A stretch of 64,000 bases of DNA from Flagellimonas amphidinii (GCF_013090115.1 NZ_JABFNN010000031.1:1-64000); one strand, 5' to 3'. Counted from the stretch's first letter, positions 1 through 8,572 are shown. The notes: generated by a model not told the origin, from the letters alone. Numbers and translations: made by a program.

Positions 1-37
1 CTGCCACACCAGGTGGGAGAGTAGGTCGCCGCCTTCC
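1..37 (+). rRNA. 5S ribosomal RNA, 3' end (partial)
   Basis: The first bases (CCAGGTGGGAGAGTAGGTCG and the following CCGCC) match the conserved 3' end of bacterial 5S rRNA as I recall it from flavobacteria. A strong intrinsic terminator follows directly, as expected at the end of an rrn operon. The rest of the operon lies upstream of the window. The exact 3' end is uncertain by a few bases. Confidence 0.8.
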
Positions 38-40
38 TCG

Positions 41-76
41 AAGCCCCCTCACAAACAGTGAAGGGGCTTTTTTGTT
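41..76 (+). terminator. Terminator of the rRNA operon
   Basis: AAGCCCC pairs with GGGGCTT and TCAC with GTGA around an AAACA loop, with one C/A mismatch, followed by a T-rich run. It ends the rrn transcript. Confidence 0.85.
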
Positions 77-131
77 TAATAGACTATCTTTAGCAAATAA
101 AACAAAGACGGTAATCTATAAATAGGTTTTC

Positions 132-770
132 TTGACGGCTAAATTGGATTCTGTTTTACGGGAGGAACGATGGAATGCATATTCCCATGCTATAGGTATT
201 GTACTTGCTCTTATAGGTTCCATATTTTTATTACAGAAAGAACTTTCAGCAACACCTTTTTTGTTGGGCAGTATTATTGTCTACAGTATATCATTAATCT
301 TGTTGTTTTCTGCTTCAACGGTATACCATGCCGTGGGAAACCCTAAACTCAAAAAGAAACTCCGCATTCTGGACCACATCAGTATTTATTACCTGATTGC
401 TGGTACATACACACCTGTTTGTCTCACCGTTCTTAGTGATTCGAAAGGATGGTTACTCTTTTACTTGGTTTGGGGCATAGCTCTATTTGGAACAGTGCTC
501 AAACTTTTTTTTACAGGAAAATTTGAGGTGTTCTCTTTGGTACTCTATGGAGTGATGGGTTGGATCATAGTAATAGATTTACCTTACTTAATTGGTCACA
601 TGTCATCCAAAGGATTGTTTTACCTATCTCTAGGCGGTGCTTTTTATACTATAGGAATTCTATTTTATGCCATCAAACGCATACCCTATAATCATTTGAT
701 TTGGCATTTTTTTGTGTTGGGAGGGGCCATTAGCCATTGGTTGATGATTTTTGAACTACTAGGAAATTAA
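132..770 (+). CDS. Hemolysin III / PAQR family integral membrane protein
   Basis: Seven-helix membrane protein of the hemolysin III (YqfA/PAQR) family, 212 aa, the usual family length. The family's metal-binding pattern is visible: a His at the end of helix 2 (STVYH, H66), the LDH motif at D81-H82, and H188-x3-H192 in the last helix. The PAQR fold is related to zinc-dependent hydrolases (ceramidase-like); the bacterial function is poorly known and the hemolysin name is historical. The start is TTG, giving MTAKLDSVLREERWN, which carries the family N-terminal ERW motif; no in-frame ATG would keep that motif. It is the first gene after the rRNA operon and probably monocistronic. Confidence 0.85.
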   Translation: MTAKLDSVLREERWNAYSHAIGIVLALIGSIFLLQKELSATPFLLGSIIVYSISLILLFSASTVYHAVGNPKLKKKLRILDHISIYYLIAGTYTPVCLTVLSDSKGWLLFYLVWGIALFGTVLKLFFTGKFEVFSLVLYGVMGWIIVIDLPYLIGHMSSKGLFYLSLGGAFYTIGILFYAIKRIPYNHLIWHFFVLGGAISHWLMIFELLGN

Positions 771-892
771 ATTTCAACAGAAAGTTAAATCAACTTTTCG
801 GTAAGGTTATTGTAAATATTTCTTTACAATCTCTAAAACAATTGGTAAAAAACACATAATCGGTCCTTAACGTAACTAGTTTCTTATTGAAA

Positions 893-900
893 TAATTTTG
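893..900 (+). promoter_or_regulatory. -7 box (TAATTTTG) of the PAP2-glycosyltransferase unit
   Basis: Exact TAnnTTTG match 17 nt before the ATG at 918. No TTG lies at the usual -33 distance. Its last base is the G of the alternative GTG start at 900, which argues for ATG 918 as the real start. Confidence 0.5.
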
Positions 901-917
901 TGTGCAAACCTCATCGT

Positions 918-1604
918 ATGCAAATTGTTCTTAGGAGACTTTTTCCGTTTTTCCTTATTTTAGCTCTTCTTTTTCCACTTGTTTTTATTCCTAAAGGTGA
1001 AATTCTATTGATTGTAAATGGCTTAAGAAATCCGTTCATGGACTCTTTTTTTACCAAAGCAAGCTCTTTGGGCAATGCCTTGACTGTAGCATTTGCAGTT
1101 TTGCTGGTCCTCCGATTTAGGTTTAAGTGGTTAGCCATATTTCTGTTGGCTTTTGCATTTCAAATTGTATTGGTACTCCTTTTTAAAAAAGGTTTTTACA
1201 GTGGAGAATTGAGACCCTACCTTTATTTCTATCGGTCAGGCTTGGGGCATATAATCAACTTGGTGGAAGGTGTTAAGATAAGATATGTAAATACATTTCC
1301 TTCGGGCCATACCGCTACTATATTTTATTTGGTTTCCTTTTTTGCACTATTATCCCGTAATAGAACTGCCAGTTGGGTTCTAATGATTGTTGGTGCTCTG
1401 GTAGGACTTTCAAGAATTTATTTGGTGCAACACTTTTATATTGATGTTTATTTTGGAATATTATTTGGCACTTTATCTTCTATCATGGCGTATCTAATCG
1501 TAAGAAGATTTCCAAAAAGGTGGCATGCTAAACAAATTAAAATCGACCTGCAACAAATTCAACAAAACACGCAAAACGTTCTTAGGCAGTTTTTTAATGG
1601 TTAA
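918..1604 (+). CDS. PAP2 superfamily membrane phosphatase
   Basis: Integral membrane phosphatase of the PAP2 / lipid phosphate phosphatase family, about 228 aa with six predicted helices. Signature C3 is perfect (SR-x5-H-x3-D in SRIYLVQHFYID) and C2 is PSGHT. C1 is present as K...RPYLYF, with one residue more than the canonical K-x6-RP spacing. It should remove phosphate from a lipid substrate such as phosphatidate or undecaprenyl pyrophosphate at the outer face of the inner membrane. I prefer ATG 918 over GTG 900 because a -7 box ends at 900. It lies 26 nt before the ArnT-like gene, so the two are probably co-transcribed and may act in lipid-linked glycan metabolism. Confidence 0.85.
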   Translation: MQIVLRRLFPFFLILALLFPLVFIPKGEILLIVNGLRNPFMDSFFTKASSLGNALTVAFAVLLVLRFRFKWLAIFLLAFAFQIVLVLLFKKGFYSGELRPYLYFYRSGLGHIINLVEGVKIRYVNTFPSGHTATIFYLVSFFALLSRNRTASWVLMIVGALVGLSRIYLVQHFYIDVYFGILFGTLSSIMAYLIVRRFPKRWHAKQIKIDLQQIQQNTQNVLRQFFNG

Positions 1605-1630
1605 TTTGCGATTCGCTTAGCAACCTCTTA

Positions 1631-3202
1631 ATGAATATCTTAAAAAAATACGATGGTATAACCATTTTTGTGCTGGCCTTACTGGTGTGTACATCTTTCA
1701 TTGGTTTGTATCCCATTTACATTTTAGATGAGGCCCGTAATGCTGAAGCTGCTAGAGAAATGTTGGTTTCTGGAAATTATATTGTCCCTACTTTTAATGG
1801 GCAGTTACGTACCGATAAGCCTCCGTTACACTATTTTTTTATGATTTTGGGATATAAACTCTTCGGAGTTAACTCTTTTGGAGCTCGTTTTTTTTCAGGC
1901 TTTTTTGGGGCATTGACCATTTATGTTACCTATTGGAATGTCAAAAAATGGCATAACCAAACTATGGGCTGGATTACTGCCATCATTCTTATGTCATCTT
2001 TGTTTTTTGTGCAAGAGTTTCATTTGGCCGTGCCGGACCCCTATCTTATATTTTTTGTTTCATTGTCTTTGTTTGCATTTTATAACTATTATAAAACAAA
2101 TAGTTGGACATGGTTTGTGGCTCTTTACGGCGCCATGGCTTTGGGAATGTTGACCAAAGGCCCCATTGCCATTGCTTTACCAGGCATGATAATCCCACTA
2201 TTTTTAGTTTTTAAGAAAGATTTTAAGTTGAAGACCATTCTAGGATTAAGACCTTTTTTAGGTTTGATTTTAGTATTGTTACTGGCTACACCATGGTATT
2301 ATTTGGTACATGTAGAAACTTTGGGGGAATGGACCGAAGGTTTCTTTTTAGATCATAATATTTCCAGATTTGGTTCTGAAAAAGAAGGACACGGTGGTTT
2401 ATTTTTGATTACCTCTCTATATGTCATATTGGGATTGCTACCTTTTTCCTTTTTCGTTTTTCAAGGTTTTGGTAGTGCTTGGAAGGCAAGAAAAGAAAAT
2501 GACTTTGTTCTTTTTTCGTTTTTAGTTGCAGCAATAACAATACTTTTCTTTAGCATTTCTAGCACCAAACTGCCCAATTATCCCATGCCTTGTTATCCAT
2601 TTGTGGCAATTTTAATAGCTTTTTATTTCAATAAAGTAGCTGAAGGTCAGATGAAATCCAAAACAGCGCTATGGAGTTTGATTGTTTTACTGGTCGTTTC
2701 TACTGTTCTGCCTATTGGGGGATATATTGCTTTAAGTTTTGAAAAACAATTTTTGGAAGTGAGAATGGTTTCGTTTTTTCTTTCAATTACGACTATAGCT
2801 GGTTTTTTAGGATTGTATTTTTTTCAAAAGAAACATTTGAAAAAAGCATTCCTGAGTATAGCTTTTGGGTGGATTTTGACGGGACTGACTCTCTTTGGGA
2901 TTATTTATCCAGTGCTTACAGAGCAAAGTCCAGTATCCTTGGCATTACAAAAGATTCCAAAAGAAGCAGATATCATTGCCTTTAAACGCTTTGATAGTGC
3001 CTTTCCAATTAATTTTGAAAAAACCTTTCAAATTTATGGTACCATTGAAAGTTTAGATGCTTTTTTACAGTCCAAACCAGAAACATATATTATCACCAAT
3101 ACACGTAGTAAAGAAGATTTGAAAAAGTTGGAAAAATACCAACTTGTCTTGGAACAAAAGGCGCTTTTTGAAAATCACACTACCAGGGTTTACATAAAAT
3201 AA
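1631..3202 (+). CDS. ArnT-like glycosyltransferase (GT39/GT83 type, PMT-like)
   Basis: Polytopic glycosyltransferase, 523 aa with about a dozen predicted helices. The first periplasmic loop holds the acidic catalytic motif (LDEARNAE, D33-E34) followed by the RTDKPPLHYFF segment typical of ArnT/PMT enzymes. Such enzymes move a sugar from an undecaprenyl-phosphate carrier to lipid A or another acceptor in the periplasm. The acceptor here is unknown. The gene follows a PAP2 phosphatase, which fits a lipid-carrier or lipid A modification role. Its 3' end overlaps the convergent ZIP gene by 13 nt. Confidence 0.8.
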   Translation: MNILKKYDGITIFVLALLVCTSFIGLYPIYILDEARNAEAAREMLVSGNYIVPTFNGQLRTDKPPLHYFFMILGYKLFGVNSFGARFFSGFFGALTIYVTYWNVKKWHNQTMGWITAIILMSSLFFVQEFHLAVPDPYLIFFVSLSLFAFYNYYKTNSWTWFVALYGAMALGMLTKGPIAIALPGMIIPLFLVFKKDFKLKTILGLRPFLGLILVLLLATPWYYLVHVETLGEWTEGFFLDHNISRFGSEKEGHGGLFLITSLYVILGLLPFSFFVFQGFGSAWKARKENDFVLFSFLVAAITILFFSISSTKLPNYPMPCYPFVAILIAFYFNKVAEGQMKSKTALWSLIVLLVVSTVLPIGGYIALSFEKQFLEVRMVSFFLSITTIAGFLGLYFFQKKHLKKAFLSIAFGWILTGLTLFGIIYPVLTEQSPVSLALQKIPKEADIIAFKRFDSAFPINFEKTFQIYGTIESLDAFLQSKPETYIITNTRSKEDLKKLEKYQLVLEQKALFENHTTRVYIK

Positions 3203-3879
3203 GCAATCCCTATTCCAAGAAGAATCACAAACAGTTTTCTAATATTAAAGGAATGTCCCTGTGAGCTTTCAAACAAAATTATGGTGGAAATATGTAGAAA
3301 AACCCCAATGGTCAAGGCCGTCAATAATTGCCCGTTTTCTTTAACTAAGCTTGAATGTTTGGATAGATAGCTTCCCAAGGGTGTCATCAATGAAAATAAG
3401 ATGATGAACAAAAAAATGGAACTTTTACTCAATTTTGAGTTCAATAAAAAGATGCTCAAAATTATGGCAACAGGTATTTTGTGAATGATAATTCCATAAA
3501 TGATGGGATTGTCACCATCAATAGGAACTCCTTCCACCAAGGCATGTAGCGAAAGACTCAGAAAAAGTAAGAATGGAAATTCATCTCTTTGAAGGTTTAA
3601 ATGTACATGACCATGTTCCGCCCCCTTGGAGAAAAACTCCAAAAATACTTGAAGCAATATCCCAGCCAAAATCAATAACGCTATAACTTTTGGATTCTGG
3701 TTTTCATACACTTCTGGCAATAGCTCAAAAAAGGTCAATGCCAATAAAAAGGCTCCGCTGAATGCCAGCAATAGTTTTAAGTTTTTACTATGATTGGGCT
3801 TAAAAATCCAAACAATGGCAAAACTGATTAAAACTGCCAATACAGGAATGATAAGAGAAGCTAAAAGCGAAAAATCCAT
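3190..3879 (-). CDS. ZIP family divalent metal transporter
   Basis: 229 aa, about eight hydrophobic helices. Helix 4 carries the ZIP metal site (LHALVEGVPI, H112 and E116) and helix 5 the HKIP motif (H133). A short His-rich loop (EHGHVH, residues 88-93) sits in the variable cytoplasmic loop, as in many ZIP proteins. It probably imports zinc or another divalent cation across the inner membrane. It is transcribed divergently from the THUMP methyltransferase, sharing a palindromic promoter region (3896-3916), and converges on the glycosyltransferase with a 13-nt overlap. Confidence 0.82.
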   Translation of the reverse strand: MDFSLLASLIIPVLAVLISFAIVWIFKPNHSKNLKLLLAFSGAFLLALTFFELLPEVYENQNPKVIALLILAGILLQVFLEFFSKGAEHGHVHLNLQRDEFPFLLFLSLSLHALVEGVPIDGDNPIIYGIIIHKIPVAIILSIFLLNSKLSKSSIFLFIILFSLMTPLGSYLSKHSSLVKENGQLLTALTIGVFLHISTIILFESSQGHSFNIRKLFVILLGIGIAYFM

Positions 3880-3895
3880 ATGTTGGGTTGAGGGC

Positions 3896-3916
3896 GCAAA
3901 AATAGCCTATTTTTGC
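3896..3916. promoter_or_regulatory. Palindromic divergent promoter (two opposed -7 boxes)
   Basis: GCAAAAATA-GCC-TATTTTTGC is a perfect 9+3+9 inverted repeat. The right half is a TATTTTTG box for the plus-strand methyltransferase, with TTG at 3888-3890 (17-nt spacer). The left half reads TATTTTTG on the minus strand toward the ZIP gene start at 3879. Confidence 0.6.
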
Positions 3917-3935
3917 CGAAAAGGATTACGTAAAA

Positions 3936-5108
3936 ATGGTGGGTAATTTTAAAATGTTGGCAAAAACCTTATACGGCTTTGAACCTATCTTGGCCAAGGA
4001 ATTAAGGAATTTGGGTGCTGGGAATGTGGAGGAGGGCATTAGAAATGTCACTTTTGAAGGTGATTTAGGCTTTTTGTACAAAGCGAATCTTTGTTTAAGA
4101 ACTGCCCTTAAAATATTTAGGCCTGTTGCCAAATTCAAGGTTTTTAATGAAGGAGACCTTTACAGGAAAGTCCATACCATAGATTGGACAGATTATTTTG
4201 ATGTGGACAAGACTTTCGCTATTGATACCACTATGAGTACGGAAGTGTTCAATAATTCCATGTACGTTTCGCAAAAAGCAAAAGATGCTGTTGTGGACAA
4301 ATTTAGGGAAGTGGCTAGGGAACGTCCCAATATTAATTCGCACAATCCAGATATACGTATTAACATCCATATTTTTAAAAACACATGTACGGTTTCCTTA
4401 GATGCTTCTGGCAATTCATTGCACCAAAGAGGATATCGTATAGCAACTAATATTGCACCCATTAATGAAGTACTGGCCGCAGGCCTTTTATTGATGAGTG
4501 GTTGGGACGGCCAAACAGATTTTTTGGATCCCATGTGTGGTAGTGGTACATTTTTGATTGAAGCCGCATTGATTGCTTGTAACATTCCGGCCAATATTAA
4601 TAGAGAATCCTTTGCTTTTATGAATTGGGAGGACTACGATAGAGAACTACATGAAAAAATAGTGGATGCTTGTTTAAATCGCACGCGGGAGTTCAATCAT
4701 CAAATTATTGGTTACGACAAAGCTCCCTCTGCCGTTAGAAAGGCCCAAGAGAATGTGGAGCAAGCCAATTTATCTGAGTATATTCAAATAGAAAGAAAGG
4801 ACTTTTTTAGGACAGAGAAACCTGTAGATTCTAAATTACATATGGTTTTTAACCCACCTTATGGGGAACGTTTGCCTATTGCCGCAGACGAGTTTTACGA
4901 AAAAATTGGTGATACGTTGAAACAACAGTATGCCAATACCAATGCTTGGTTGATTACTTCTAATTTGGATGCTTTAAAACGCGTAGGTCTCCGACCTTCT
5001 CGAAGAATAAAGGTTTTTAATGGTAAATTGGAGTCTAGATTGGTGCATTATGAAATGTACGAAGGAAGCAAGAAGGCAAAACATCAAGACAAAGATATTT
5101 TACATTAA
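3936..5108 (+). CDS. THUMP-domain class I SAM-dependent rRNA methyltransferase (RlmL N-terminal type)
   Basis: 390 aa. Residues about 50-160 form a THUMP RNA-binding domain. A Rossmann methyltransferase domain follows with DPMCGSGTF (198-206) for SAM binding and the catalytic NPPY motif at 305-308, the signature of N-methylation of exocyclic amines. E. coli RlmL is a fusion whose N-terminal half makes m2G2445 in 23S rRNA; this protein matches only that half, as in most Bacteroidota. The specific target here is inferred. It has its own promoter (TTG 3888, TATTTTTG 3908) and a terminator about 110 nt downstream. Confidence 0.85.
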   Translation: MVGNFKMLAKTLYGFEPILAKELRNLGAGNVEEGIRNVTFEGDLGFLYKANLCLRTALKIFRPVAKFKVFNEGDLYRKVHTIDWTDYFDVDKTFAIDTTMSTEVFNNSMYVSQKAKDAVVDKFREVARERPNINSHNPDIRINIHIFKNTCTVSLDASGNSLHQRGYRIATNIAPINEVLAAGLLLMSGWDGQTDFLDPMCGSGTFLIEAALIACNIPANINRESFAFMNWEDYDRELHEKIVDACLNRTREFNHQIIGYDKAPSAVRKAQENVEQANLSEYIQIERKDFFRTEKPVDSKLHMVFNPPYGERLPIAADEFYEKIGDTLKQQYANTNAWLITSNLDALKRVGLRPSRRIKVFNGKLESRLVHYEMYEGSKKAKHQDKDILH

Positions 5109-5121
5109 ATTAAAATTTAAT

Positions 5122-5129
5122 TAACTTTG
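5122..5129 (+). promoter_or_regulatory. Orphan -7 box (TAACTTTG) in the gap after the methyltransferase
   Basis: Exact TAnnTTTG followed by T, 13 nt after the methyltransferase stop. No gene follows on this strand before the terminator at 5217. No TTG lies at -33, so activity is uncertain. Confidence 0.35.
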
Positions 5130-5216
5130 TTCTAAGATTAAGTGTTGATTTATGCTAATGAAATGAGCTAAATCGCTCAAAATAGGCTAGGATTTCTCAA
5201 CTAACTCAACTATTGA

Positions 5217-5248
5217 TAAAAGGGTCTTGACTAAAGGCCCTTTTTATT
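5217..5248 (+). terminator. Intrinsic terminator
   Basis: AAGGGTC pairs with GGCCCTT (one T/G wobble) around a TTGACTAAA loop, followed by TTTTTATTT. It ends transcription from the THUMP methyltransferase, or of a short RNA starting in the gap. It lies at the 3' end of the convergent VOC gene. Confidence 0.75.
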
Positions 5249-5585
5249 TATCTGACCATATGGCCAATTCGTTCCCTGAAGGGTCGGTAAAGTGAAACCT
5301 TCTTCCACCAGGAAATGAAAAAATGTCTTGAACAATTTCTCCACCAATGTTTTGGATACGTTCTTTTATGGCGACCAAATCTTCATGATAAAGCACAACT
5401 AGTGCGCCGTTGTTCACAACACTTTCTGTTAGTTCAAAACCACCTTCAAGACCACTTTCAGAAAAAGCCGTATAGTTGGGGCCATAATCTGTAAAAACCC
5501 AACCAAAAGCCGTACTATAAAAATCTTTGATTTTTGTAAGGTCTGTGGCTTTAAACTCTACATAGTTGATATGGGTATTCTTCAT
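5244..5585 (-). CDS. VOC family protein (glyoxalase/bleomycin-resistance fold)
   Basis: 113 aa, a single vicinal-oxygen-chelate module. The N-terminal NYVEFKATDLTKIKDFY and the C-terminal FPGGRRFHFTDPSGNELAIW segments are typical of this superfamily, whose paired beta-alpha-beta-beta-beta units bind a metal or small ligand. The exact reaction cannot be told from sequence. It is the last gene of the minus-strand run rlmD-DUF6452-DUF6048-VOC, 33 nt after the DUF6048 stop. Confidence 0.8.
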   Translation of the reverse strand: MKNTHINYVEFKATDLTKIKDFYSTAFGWVFTDYGPNYTAFSESGLEGGFELTESVVNNGALVVLYHEDLVAIKERIQNIGGEIVQDIFSFPGGRRFHFTDPSGNELAIWSDK

Positions 5586-5618
5586 AACGATACCTTGGGT
5601 AAATTTTGTTGATTGGTT

Positions 5619-6398
5619 TTAATTCTGCTCTATGGCTTCGGGTTCTTCTGGTTCTACCGGTTTTTTCTTGTTTGATTTTTTGTAAAAGGGAATCAAATAT
5701 GAAATGGTGTAGTTGTAGCTCACCCCAAAATTACTTCCATCGGTAACTTTATTGAATCCGGGAATCCAAAGATTATAGAAACGCTCTTCTTCTTTATTGG
5801 TAATCAAAAAACCAAGGCGGGCACTCATTCCCAAATAAATGTTTGCAAAAAGTTCTGCTTTAATGCCTAGAACAAATTCCAACCACGATGCACTCAAACC
5901 ACTAAGTTCTTCACCAGGAGAAAGTCCAGGAAGAAACCCAGAATCAAAAAAACGATCACCATTATAAATGTTGTACTCGTTTATAGTCTGGCTAAAACTG
6001 GCTACAGCATATCGACCACCAATTGTAATGGCATTGTTCATACCGAACCAATTTTCATAAGTGTTCAAATCCACACCTGCTTTTATATAGCTTCCAGAAG
6101 TAGTGTAATTATATAAAAGGGTAGATCCAAGACCTTCAGTCTGTGTTTTTTCTTCGTTTCCGAGTTCAGCAGCTACATAAAGCTTTTGTGAGAGCCTAAA
6201 ATCTCCAACGAGCTCAAAGCCTGTATAATCTTCATCAATAAACGAAAAAACCAAACGGTTTAGATCTGCACCAACACGAAGCCCATACTCTTGTTTGTAT
6301 TCCACAGTGTCCTTTTGCTGAAGGTCTATAGGTTTGCTCTGGGCAATGCACAAAGTTGGAAGCAGGGCAATAAAAAGACTAATGAAATATTTTGACAT
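5619..6398 (-). CDS. DUF6048 family outer-membrane-type protein
   Basis: About 259 aa starting at MSKYFISLFIALLP, a clean Sec signal peptide ending at CIAQS. The mature part is rich in alternating aromatic and polar beta-strand segments and ends in an acidic, Lys/Glu/Pro-rich tail (KKPVEPEEPEAIEQN), suggesting a small outer-membrane beta-barrel with a flexible end. I recognise it as DUF6048, a flavobacterial family of unknown function found beside DUF6452 and rlmD. A longer reading frame upstream lacks a good signal peptide. The start overlaps the DUF6452 3' end by 20 nt, so the two are translationally linked. Confidence 0.7.
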   Translation of the reverse strand: MSKYFISLFIALLPTLCIAQSKPIDLQQKDTVEYKQEYGLRVGADLNRLVFSFIDEDYTGFELVGDFRLSQKLYVAAELGNEEKTQTEGLGSTLLYNYTTSGSYIKAGVDLNTYENWFGMNNAITIGGRYAVASFSQTINEYNIYNGDRFFDSGFLPGLSPGEELSGLSASWLEFVLGIKAELFANIYLGMSARLGFLITNKEEERFYNLWIPGFNKVTDGSNFGVSYNYTISYLIPFYKKSNKKKPVEPEEPEAIEQN

Positions 6399-6897
6399 GA
6401 ATATTATTGGAGTTTTCAATGGTTTGTTGCACAATGCTTATATCCTGAATCCAGTTTTCGGCACTATCTGGCAAGGTTACATTGATATTGTCATAATTAA
6501 TGACAAAACCACAAGCTCTTGAAATAAATGCCTCCCGAGTGTCATAGGAAATGGTCAACACGTCAATATTGCCAGTTTCTTCTTCGGTGTCTTCGTCATC
6601 AGCAGAATCAGAAATGAATTGATATGTGGTAATGGTATTGTCTATTCTTAATGGAATTGATAATGAGTCTGGAGAATCCGTTCGGTCACTGAACGTATCA
6701 TTTTCCAGAACGGTTTCATTGTCCAAAGACCGAATTCGCAGTAAATCCACTTCTTTGGCCTCTGTGGTATCATCAACATCAAAAAAACCGATGACTAGTA
6801 GGGGAGTATCACCATCAACGCATATATCATCTTTTTCACATGATGATATGCAGGTTAAAAACACGGCAATAAGTAGAATGGGGAGCAATTTTTTCAT
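6379..6897 (-). CDS. DUF6452 family lipoprotein
   Basis: 172 aa. The start MKKLLPILLIAVFLTC leads to the lipobox ISSC (lipidated Cys about residue 20), followed by EKDD, an acidic stretch that in Bacteroidota can act as a surface lipoprotein export signal. The rest is a beta-rich domain with two more Cys (ICVDGDTP, RACGFVINY) that could form a disulfide. Matches DUF6452, function unknown. It lies between rlmD (30 nt) and DUF6048 (20-nt overlap), so a working partnership with the DUF6048 protein in the outer membrane is likely but unproven. Confidence 0.7.
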   Translation of the reverse strand: MKKLLPILLIAVFLTCISSCEKDDICVDGDTPLLVIGFFDVDDTTEAKEVDLLRIRSLDNETVLENDTFSDRTDSPDSLSIPLRIDNTITTYQFISDSADDEDTEEETGNIDVLTISYDTREAFISRACGFVINYDNINVTLPDSAENWIQDISIVQQTIENSNNIHVKIFH

Positions 6898-6927
6898 TAG
6901 GTTCAAAAACAGATTAGATTGCAAAAA

Positions 6928-8340
6928 TTATACCCGTTTTTCCAAAAGTACAACATTTTCTACGTGGTGGGTTTGCGGAAACATATCTACTGGCTGAACT
7001 TTAACAACTTGATATTCTTCCTTCATCAATGCCAAATCCCTTGCTTGGGTCGCACTGTTACAGCTTACATAGACTATTTTTTTTGGGCCCACCTGTAAAA
7101 GTTGTTCAACTACTGTTTTATGCATACCATCTCTTGGGGGGTCTGTAATAATTACATCGGGTTGCCCATGTTCTTCTATAAATGCAGCATTGAATACATT
7201 TTTCATATCACCGACAAAAAAATCAACGTTGGATATATTGTTGTGCAAAGCATTGGCCTTGGCATCTTCAATGGCTTCAGGGACAGACTCAACCCCAACA
7301 ACTTTTCCAGCTTTTTTAGCGATGAATTGTGCTATTGTTCCTGTTCCTGTGTACAAATCATAAACCAGTTCATTTCCGGATAAACCTGCAAAGTCACGAG
7401 CAACTTGATAGAGCTCATGGGCCTGTTCTGAATTGGTCTGGTAAAACGATTTTGCATTGATTTTGAATTGAAGACCTTCCATTTCTTCAAAAATGTGATC
7501 TCTACCCGCAAAACATACTACCTCTTGATCATAAATGGTATCATTCTGTTTTTGGTTGATGGCATATTGCAGAGAAGTTATTTCTGGAAATTCTTGTTGT
7601 ATATGGTTCAACAACAATTCACGTTTTTCTTGGTCATCTTCAAAAAATTGAAACAGTACCATGATCTCACCTGTTGATGTGGTTCTGATCATCAATGTTC
7701 GTAAAAGGCCTTCTTGTTTTCTGGGGTTGAAAAAAGACAGTCCATTATTGATGGCGAAACCCTTTATGGATAATCGAATGGCATTGGAGGGGTCTTCCTG
7801 CAAATGACACTTTTTTATGTCCAAAATCTTGTCCCACATACCGGGAATATGAAAACCCAATGCATTTCTATCAGCAATCTCCTCTTCTGAATTTATTTCT
7901 TCTTGGGTCAACCACCTACTGCTGGAAAAGGAATATTCCATCTTATTACGATAGAAATACTGTTTTTTAGATCCTAAAATGGGATTGATGTCAGGCAAAT
8001 CCAGATTACCTATTCGTTTTAGGTTATTCTCTACCTCTTTCTGTTTAAAATAAAGCTGGTGCTCATAGGCCATATGTTGCCATTTGCAACCACCGCAAAC
8101 TCCAAAATGGTCACATTTGGGTTCTGTTCTTTTATCTGAAAGCGTATGGAAATTGATGGCAATACCTTCAAAATAAGCTTTTCTTTTCTTAGTGGTCATC
8201 ACATCCACCACATCGCCTGGAACCGCGTTGGTCAGGAAAATGACTCGGCCATCCGGAGCCTTGCCCACCGATTTTCCTTTGGCTCCTGCATCTATTACTT
8301 CTACATGTTCAAACGTACGCCGCCTGTTCTTTTTTCGCAT
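6928..8340 (-). CDS. rlmD: 23S rRNA (uracil-1939-C5)-methyltransferase RlmD
   Basis: 470 aa. An N-terminal TRAM domain (about residues 8-65) is followed by the four iron-sulfur Cys (C76, C82, C85 in CDHFGVCGGC, and C178 in IKKCHL). The C-terminal SAM domain has DPPRDGMH and the nucleophile Cys at 427 in YVSCNSATQARDL. It methylates C5 of a uridine in 23S rRNA; RlmD (U1939) is the usual assignment, though RlmCD-type specificity cannot be excluded. It is the first gene of a four-gene minus operon. A TATTTTTG box ends 4 nt before the ATG, so the mRNA may be leaderless. Confidence 0.88.
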   Translation of the reverse strand: MRKKNRRRTFEHVEVIDAGAKGKSVGKAPDGRVIFLTNAVPGDVVDVMTTKKRKAYFEGIAINFHTLSDKRTEPKCDHFGVCGGCKWQHMAYEHQLYFKQKEVENNLKRIGNLDLPDINPILGSKKQYFYRNKMEYSFSSSRWLTQEEINSEEEIADRNALGFHIPGMWDKILDIKKCHLQEDPSNAIRLSIKGFAINNGLSFFNPRKQEGLLRTLMIRTTSTGEIMVLFQFFEDDQEKRELLLNHIQQEFPEITSLQYAINQKQNDTIYDQEVVCFAGRDHIFEEMEGLQFKINAKSFYQTNSEQAHELYQVARDFAGLSGNELVYDLYTGTGTIAQFIAKKAGKVVGVESVPEAIEDAKANALHNNISNVDFFVGDMKNVFNAAFIEEHGQPDVIITDPPRDGMHKTVVEQLLQVGPKKIVYVSCNSATQARDLALMKEEYQVVKVQPVDMFPQTHHVENVVLLEKRV

Positions 8341-8344
8341 GCGG

Positions 8345-8352
8345 CAAAAATA
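8345..8352 (-). promoter_or_regulatory. -7 box (TATTTTTG) of the rlmD operon
   Basis: Exact TAnnTTTG on the minus strand, only 4 nt (CCGC) before the rlmD ATG. The nearest upstream TTG is 25 nt away, slightly long. Confidence 0.5.
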
Positions 8353-8572
8353 ATCCCTTTTTGGAATTTGTGGAGCTCAATACTCTTAAATTGAATCTAA
8401 TCTTTTGGATTGTAAGGCTTTCAGATGAGTGGTTTTTGTCTTAAGTTTTCAACAATAATTTGTAATTTGCGATTTCTACAGGGATGATTTCTCTCCCACG
8501 CTGCTTTTTCGAGTCCTCGAAAGAATAAAGGTACAGAAGGAATGGTTATTTTATAATTTAAACACTTTTAAA

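Noticed and set aside
781-798. AAAGTT/AACTTT hairpin after the hemolysin III gene as a terminator
   Set aside because: Only a 6-bp A/T-rich stem with a short T-run; too weak to call.
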